In this document: positions 34,998-39,134 of the stretch, in pieces | Layout of the letters: each line of letters opens with the position of its first letter | How positions within the stretch are numbered: position 1 is the stretch's first letter | Assembly: GCA_024643795.1 (NCBI GenBank) | Contig: JAHEMF010000026.1 | Coordinates: forward strand, 1-39,134 | DNA: 39,134 bases | Source of the DNA: Bacteroidota bacterium | GTDB taxonomy: Bacteria; Bacteroidota; Bacteroidia; AKYH767-A; OLB10 | Direction of reading: 5' to 3' | Made by a program: the position numbers and the translations under genes | The notes under the pieces: model-generated | What the model was told of the DNA's origin: nothing | What the model saw: the letters and a program-made list of their open reading frames with translations, nothing else | Databases searched by the model: none

Positions 34998-35670
34998 CTG
35001 AAGCTATCTTTCCGTCTACCAAAGTGATAACTCTCCGAGCACGGTCGATCACTCTTTGGTCATGAGTTGAAAAAATAAAAGTTATGCCCTCTTCCCTATT
35101 TAGCCGCTCCATTATATCAAGCAGGTTGGAAGCACTTTTGGAGTCCAGATTCGCTGTAGGCTCATCAGCTATCACAAAGTCGGGCTTAGAGGCCAAAGCT
35201 CGTACAACAGCAACCCGCTGTTGCTGGCCACCGCTGAGCTGTGATGGCCTACTATCAACCTTGTCCTGTAATCCTACTTCATTCAGCAATTGTAAAACAC
35301 GTTGCTCCCTTTCTATTCGCGGATATTTTTGCAGTAATAAAATAAACTCCGCATTTTCTCTTGCCGTAAGTACGGGGATCAGGTTAAAACTTTGAAAAAC
35401 AAAACCAATGTGTTTTAACCTAAAATTAGTTAACTCATGATCAGATAGTTTATTTAAATCAAGTCCATTCACAGAAACCGAACCAGAGGTTGGCCTGTCG
35501 AGCCCTCCGATCATGTTGAGCAAAGTAGTTTTCCCCGAGCCTGAAGGACCCACAATAGCGGTGAATTCATCATCTTCTATTGTAAGATCAACACTCTGCA
35601 CCGCATGTACCGGTAACGGACCTTTGAATGTTTTGGAGAGCCCAATGGTTTGTACAACAATTTTTTTCAT
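34984..35670 (-). CDS. LolD/MacB-type ABC ATPase
   Basis: The 228-residue protein carries Walker A GPSGSGKT (41-48), Q-loop VFQSFNL (91-97), signature LSGGQQQRV (145-153), Walker B FVIADEP (165-171) and H-loop STHDQR. The NMIGGLDRPTSG segment marks the LolD/MacB/FtsE-type subfamily that powers mechanotransmission across the envelope. Neighbouring permeases and a LolA-like protein fit this. The start overlaps the upstream permease stop by four bases. Confidence 0.9.
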   Translation of the reverse strand: MKKIVVQTIGLSKTFKGPLPVHAVQSVDLTIEDDEFTAIVGPSGSGKTTLLNMIGGLDRPTSGSVSVNGLDLNKLSDHELTNFRLKHIGFVFQSFNLIPVLTARENAEFILLLQKYPRIEREQRVLQLLNEVGLQDKVDSRPSQLSGGQQQRVAVVRALASKPDFVIADEPTANLDSKSASNLLDIMERLNREEGITFIFSTHDQRVIDRARRVITLVDGKIASDERR

Positions 35671-36881
35671 ATTTTCCTCAAAGATTCAGATGGTTTTAGT
35701 TTGAGCGCTTTCATCGCCGGGAACAAAGCTGCTATTATTGCCATTAGCACAACCATAATAGCTACCATATAAAAGTCATGAGGCTCCAACACAGGATAAA
35801 TAACCGGTGCAAACCCCAAATCCATATATGTCTCACGAAATGGCCCCAGATCAATACCGTGTTCGCTAAAGTATTTTACAGTTAACCATGAGAACAATAA
35901 CCCCAGTGGTCCTCCTGTAACAGCCAGAATGATAGTTTCAATAACTATCATGGAGAAAACACGAATATTAGACATACCGATACTTATGAGCATACCGATC
36001 TCGCGTGTACGTTCAAGTACCGACATTAGCATAGTGTTAATGATTCCAAAAAGAAGTGCCAGTAAAACTATTCCTACAATAACCACCATATAGGTATCCA
36101 TGGCTTCAACAAGAAATCTCATTCCTGTTGAGAGATCCATCCATGATTTTACTTCAAGTGAAGGATATTGTAATTGTAATTCGTCGGCAATTGAATTTAC
36201 ATCATCATGATCTTCAAACAATACTGCTATCTCATTTGACCTGTCGGGAATTGATAAAAGTTGGTTAAGATCTGTCTGAACCACCAAAACGTTGGCTTCA
36301 TCATACATTCCATTATCTGTTTCAAATATTCCAACTACTCTGAATGCACCTGAAACGATCTCGCCATCTACATCCTGAACTGTGACTACAACTTTCGATT
36401 TCAAAGACAAGTTATACTTGTCTGCCTGTTTTCTGCTGACAACCACAGGGTGCTTTACGCCGCCTTCAAAATAGGAGCCTTCCTTGATATACGTATAAAG
36501 TGTTGTTGTTTTGCGCTCCTCAACCGGATCCACTCCTATGATTTTGACGGCTCCGCCTTTAGTTGGTGAACTAAGCATCCCCATGGCAATGGACCTGAGC
36601 GCGATTGCCTTTACATTGTATTTGTTTTGTATTTGCCTTTTGATTTCCTGCGCATTGTTTAAATAATCTGCAGGAAGATAATCATCGCGAAAGCCGGGTA
36701 TATGAATTTGCAAGTGTGACATCTCCAACTTTATCACATCATTCACCTTTTGTACTGTTACACCTTTGTAAAAACTTGTGACAAAAATTGCAGCCAACAG
36801 TCCCAACGAAACAGATGCAATAACCACTATGCTTCGCATGCTGTTTCGCCAAATATTTCTCCATGCTATTTTAAGTATCAT
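35667..36881 (-). CDS. FtsX/MacB-type ABC permease, second copy
   Basis: The 404-residue protein has one N-terminal helix (about 15-36), a large periplasmic domain of MacB_PCD type, and three C-terminal helices (about 265-395), with the coupling segment LERTREIGMLISIGM before the last two. It ends in LKPSESLRKI. This is the LolC/LolE/MacB layout: the permease does not transport through a channel but pulls or lifts a substrate from the membrane. Its start is one base after the stop of the paired permease gene. Confidence 0.88.
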   Translation of the reverse strand: MILKIAWRNIWRNSMRSIVVIASVSLGLLAAIFVTSFYKGVTVQKVNDVIKLEMSHLQIHIPGFRDDYLPADYLNNAQEIKRQIQNKYNVKAIALRSIAMGMLSSPTKGGAVKIIGVDPVEERKTTTLYTYIKEGSYFEGGVKHPVVVSRKQADKYNLSLKSKVVVTVQDVDGEIVSGAFRVVGIFETDNGMYDEANVLVVQTDLNQLLSIPDRSNEIAVLFEDHDDVNSIADELQLQYPSLEVKSWMDLSTGMRFLVEAMDTYMVVIVGIVLLALLFGIINTMLMSVLERTREIGMLISIGMSNIRVFSMIVIETIILAVTGGPLGLLFSWLTVKYFSEHGIDLGPFRETYMDLGFAPVIYPVLEPHDFYMVAIMVVLMAIIAALFPAMKALKLKPSESLRKI

Positions 36882-36882
36882 A

Positions 36883-38100
36883 TCAGCTTTGCCTTGAACT
36901 TAAAATGTTCATTGTAAATATTTTTAATACCGGGTATAATGCAAGGATTGAACTTAGTGCGGCTATGATCAGAGCTTGTTCAAAGAATATTCCCAAATCC
37001 ATTGAAGCTTTCATTATAGGTTCAAAGCCATACTCTTCAAACATTTCGTTGAATTCATCTCCAAAGCGAATAGGGTTTTGGTTAAAATAATAACACACTG
37101 GAATTGCACCGGCAATACCAATCATAGCACCGGCAAGGGATAGAAAGAGCGCTTCAAGCCACACCATAAATGCTAGACTCATTCTTTTCATTCCAATAGA
37201 AAGCAGCATTCCAAATTCATATGCCCTCTCCACAAGCATCATTAACAATGTTCCAAAAATTCCAAATGAGATCACCAAATATAAAATGAACATGAACACA
37301 TACCCCTCAACACGGTCAGCCTGTATCATTTTATCGATCTCCGGCATCACCTCTTTCCAGGTTCGGATGTCCATTTCATTGCCAACAATTCCCGCAAGCA
37401 ATGTTTTTGATGTTTGCAACCCTGCGTCTTCTGATGGCCAAATATTCAGCTGTGTTATAACACCGGGTGCTGAATACAGTTGTTGCGCATTTCCCAGATC
37501 CATAACCACCAATTGTTTGCTTAATTCAGGTGAACCCAGCGACACAATCCCTTTTACCGCAAACTTTCCTGCTGCACTTGTGCCGTGATATCCTTGACCG
37601 AGTAAAACTATTGTATCGGCAACTGCTATATTCAGATACTCGGCCAGACCTTTACCTAACAAAACACCTTTATCGTTTCTTGATAAACAACTGCCTGAAA
37701 TTATCCGTTCATCTATCTGTGTAAGTTCCTTTTCGGCAATAATATCAGTTCCCAGAACAAGTGTTCCGCGTGTTTTATCGCCATAGGCAGATAGTGCAAA
37801 GTTCTCTATACGGGGAATGGCTTTGATCTGGCTTTTGATACCATTAAGATCATCCGACATTGCCTGGGTGAATACAAAACCATTATCAAGTGTGCCATCA
37901 GATGTAAAATCAGATGTATTGATCTGTAGGTAACCGGAATAAGAACCAACTGCCGATTGTATCATTAGCGAATACATACCCTCTTTGATACTCATCATAA
38001 GTGAGCTTAGTATGACCGCAAAAAATATACTCGATAACGTTATGAACGTCCTTCTGCGGTTTCGCCAAATATTTCTCCAGGCAAGCTTTTCAATTATCAT
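36883..38100 (-). CDS. FtsX/MacB-type ABC permease, first copy
   Basis: The 405-residue protein has the same plan as its neighbour: an N-terminal helix (KLAWRNIWRNRRRTFITLS leads into it), a periplasmic domain (about 45-265) and three C-terminal helices with VERAYEFGMLLSIGM. The two permeases are clearly paralogous (AWRNIWRN at both N termini) but diverged, as in LolC and LolE, so a heterodimer is likely. Its start overlaps the LolA-like gene's stop by four bases. Confidence 0.88.
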   Translation of the reverse strand: MIIEKLAWRNIWRNRRRTFITLSSIFFAVILSSLMMSIKEGMYSLMIQSAVGSYSGYLQINTSDFTSDGTLDNGFVFTQAMSDDLNGIKSQIKAIPRIENFALSAYGDKTRGTLVLGTDIIAEKELTQIDERIISGSCLSRNDKGVLLGKGLAEYLNIAVADTIVLLGQGYHGTSAAGKFAVKGIVSLGSPELSKQLVVMDLGNAQQLYSAPGVITQLNIWPSEDAGLQTSKTLLAGIVGNEMDIRTWKEVMPEIDKMIQADRVEGYVFMFILYLVISFGIFGTLLMMLVERAYEFGMLLSIGMKRMSLAFMVWLEALFLSLAGAMIGIAGAIPVCYYFNQNPIRFGDEFNEMFEEYGFEPIMKASMDLGIFFEQALIIAALSSILALYPVLKIFTMNILSSRQS

Positions 38101-38852
38101 TGAAGAGACTTCATATTTTGAGTAGTGAAAAAGGAATTGTCTAAAGGTCTGTCAAATAAGATCTTATTTATCTGCATTTCTGTACTGTTGCCACTATTAT
38201 CATTGGGCACCAGTTTGACCTTAGTAGCAATTTTTCTGCCATCCATTATTTGAATATCTGATGCCTCCATTACTTTTACCAGTTCTCCATCTTCATCATA
38301 CATTTCACTTTTCATTTGAATCATTTCGGCCGAATCAACATACACAATTACCATACCCCATACTACCGCGGCTTCAGGCTTTGGCTCAAGTTTAATCTTA
38401 TAACATTTCTTACCTGAAATATCTTCATTCCCTACCAGTTCATGTGTATAGTCGCGCACAAGAGAAGATTCTCTTACAAAGTCATCGTTGGTGAAATCAC
38501 TGCCCATCCAACTTTGCATCATCATGCTGGGCGATAATTTAATGGTTCTTTCAATAGAAGGGATCCAGTTCCATGCATCTTTCTCTTTCTTTAAGAATGC
38601 TGTGCCTTTTTCGTTGGCCGGATATGTGATCAACACCATACTGAAATCATTCCCTTTTGACCAGCTTTTCAGCGACAGCTTCCTGTCCCATTTAGGCCTT
38701 ACTATTGTTAAAGTTAACTCTGTATATGCAGAAGTCACACCTCTGTACTTTTCTTCCGACTGCTTAATGATTTCAGATGCATCCTGTGCTTCTGATGCCA
38801 GTACGGTGAATAAAAAAACAGATATAAATATGTAATATCTAAACTTAGTCAT
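38097..38852 (-). CDS. LolA-like outer-membrane lipoprotein-sorting protein
   Basis: The 251-residue protein has a signal peptide (ends VLASEA/QD). The body is the LolA-like fold of PF17131: SEEKYRGVTSAYTELTLTIV, KLSLKSWSKGNDFSMVLITYPANEKGTAFLKKEKDAWNW (shortened), SMMMQSWMGSDFTNDD, and CYKIKLEPKPEAAVVWG. These proteins carry lipid or lipoprotein cargo in a half-barrel through the periplasm. It is first in the operon, before two permeases, an ATPase and a barrel, and so would be the shuttle between them. Confidence 0.88.
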   Translation of the reverse strand: MTKFRYYIFISVFLFTVLASEAQDASEIIKQSEEKYRGVTSAYTELTLTIVRPKWDRKLSLKSWSKGNDFSMVLITYPANEKGTAFLKKEKDAWNWIPSIERTIKLSPSMMMQSWMGSDFTNDDFVRESSLVRDYTHELVGNEDISGKKCYKIKLEPKPEAAVVWGMVIVYVDSAEMIQMKSEMYDEDGELVKVMEASDIQIMDGRKIATKVKLVPNDNSGNSTEMQINKILFDRPLDNSFFTTQNMKSLQ

Positions 38853-38873
38853 GAGGTAATGATCTTTATCCCT

Positions 38874-38944
38874 GCTAAAGTAAGCTTAAAGCGATGCTTT
38901 ATCTATGACAAATTGCAGGTTATTTCCTGTGAATGTACTTTAGC
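38874..38944. promoter_or_regulatory. Divergent promoter region of tag and the Lol-like operon
   Basis: On the plus strand TTG (38913-38915) precedes TACTTTAG (38936-38943) by 20 bases: a good tag promoter with a leader of about 15 bases. On the minus strand TACTTTAG recurs at 38875-38882, making a 9-bp inverted repeat GCTAAAGTA/TACTTTAGC. The minus-strand copy lacks a -33 element at standard spacing. Confidence 0.5.
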
Positions 38945-38962
38945 ATTTAATAAACACTGATA

Positions 38963-39134
38963 ATGGCTATAAAATCTCGTTGCTCCTGGTGTGGCACTGA
39001 TCCTGAATACATTTTATATCATGATACCGAATGGGGAATTCCTATTCATGATGATGCAAAACTATTTGAAATGCTGATACTTGAGGGGGCACAAGCTGGA
39101 TTGAGTTGGCTTACCATTTTAAGACGCCGGGAAG
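38963..39134 (+). CDS. tag: DNA-3-methyladenine glycosylase I (5' part)
   Basis: This is the first 57 codons, cut by the right edge. The start, MAIKSRCSWCGTDPEYILYH, and the following DTEWGIPIHDDAKLFEMLILEGAQAGLSW are unmistakable Tag. C7 and C10 (R-C-S-W-C) would be part of the zinc site found at the Tag N terminus, and E38 lies in the conserved LILEGAQAGLSW segment. Tag excises 3-methyladenine from alkylated DNA. The promoter is described above; it diverges from the Lol-like operon. Confidence 0.95.
   Translation, partial: MAIKSRCSWCGTDPEYILYHDTEWGIPIHDDAKLFEMLILEGAQAGLSWLTILRRRE

Overview
The window looks like a chromosomal stretch of a Bacteroidota bacterium with a low-GC genome. The evidence is the density of Sec-dependent lipoproteins and outer-membrane barrels, a DUF4421 protein, a clade II nitrous oxide reductase operon without nosR, an ASPIC/UnbV-type FG-GAP lipoprotein, and repeated TAnnTTTG (-7) promoter motifs typical of this phylum instead of sigma70 boxes. 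I see no rRNA, tRNA, transposase, integrase or CRISPR array. It reads as ordinary chromosome with several functional islands.

Layout. 1-2.4 kb (+): the end of an AI-2E family permease, a DcaP-like porin and an HdeD-like membrane protein. 2.4-6.1 kb: single envelope genes (small barrel, GtrA, DUF4421), a DinB-fold protein and an FkbM methyltransferase. 6.2-10.8 kb (+): a two-gene unit with a 774-residue repeat-rich exported protein and an octaheme c-type cytochrome carrying HEAT and TPR repeats. 10.8-17.9 kb: a barrel protein, a DUF748/AsmA-like protein, an OprO/OprP-type porin, a type I sulfatase and an unknown lipoprotein, with two clear intrinsic terminators. 17.9-19.1 kb (-): a type II (mitochondrial-like) sulfide:quinone oxidoreductase. 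19.3-20.0 kb: a 43-codon orphan ORF and a DUF1579-like exported protein.

20.0-26.9 kb (-) is the nitrous oxide respiration operon, in transcription order fasciclin lipoprotein, monoheme cytochrome c lipoprotein, nosZ, [membrane domain-NosL fusion], nosD, nosF, nosY. Its promoter has a near-perfect Crp/Fnr-type box (TTGAC-N4-GTCAT) at the distance from the predicted start expected of a class II activator site. A hairpin between nosZ and the maturation genes may set their stoichiometry.

27.0-32.2 kb: a YdeI/OmdA-type protein, then a vanadium-haloperoxidase-like lipoprotein followed by a giant FG-GAP/ASPIC lipoprotein. 32.5-33.8 kb (+): a rhodanese lipoprotein and a fatty acid hydroxylase/sterol desaturase family protein. 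33.9-38.9 kb (-) is a tightly coupled five-gene operon: LolA-like periplasmic carrier, two FtsX/MacB-type permeases, a LolD-like ATPase and an outer-membrane barrel. This looks like a complete trans-envelope shuttle and is my best candidate for a poorly described system. The window ends in the first 57 codons of tag (3-methyladenine glycosylase I).

Taken together, the cell probably respires N2O, oxidises sulfide to quinone, and invests heavily in envelope traffic. Whether it also carries nitrite or nitric oxide reductases cannot be seen here.
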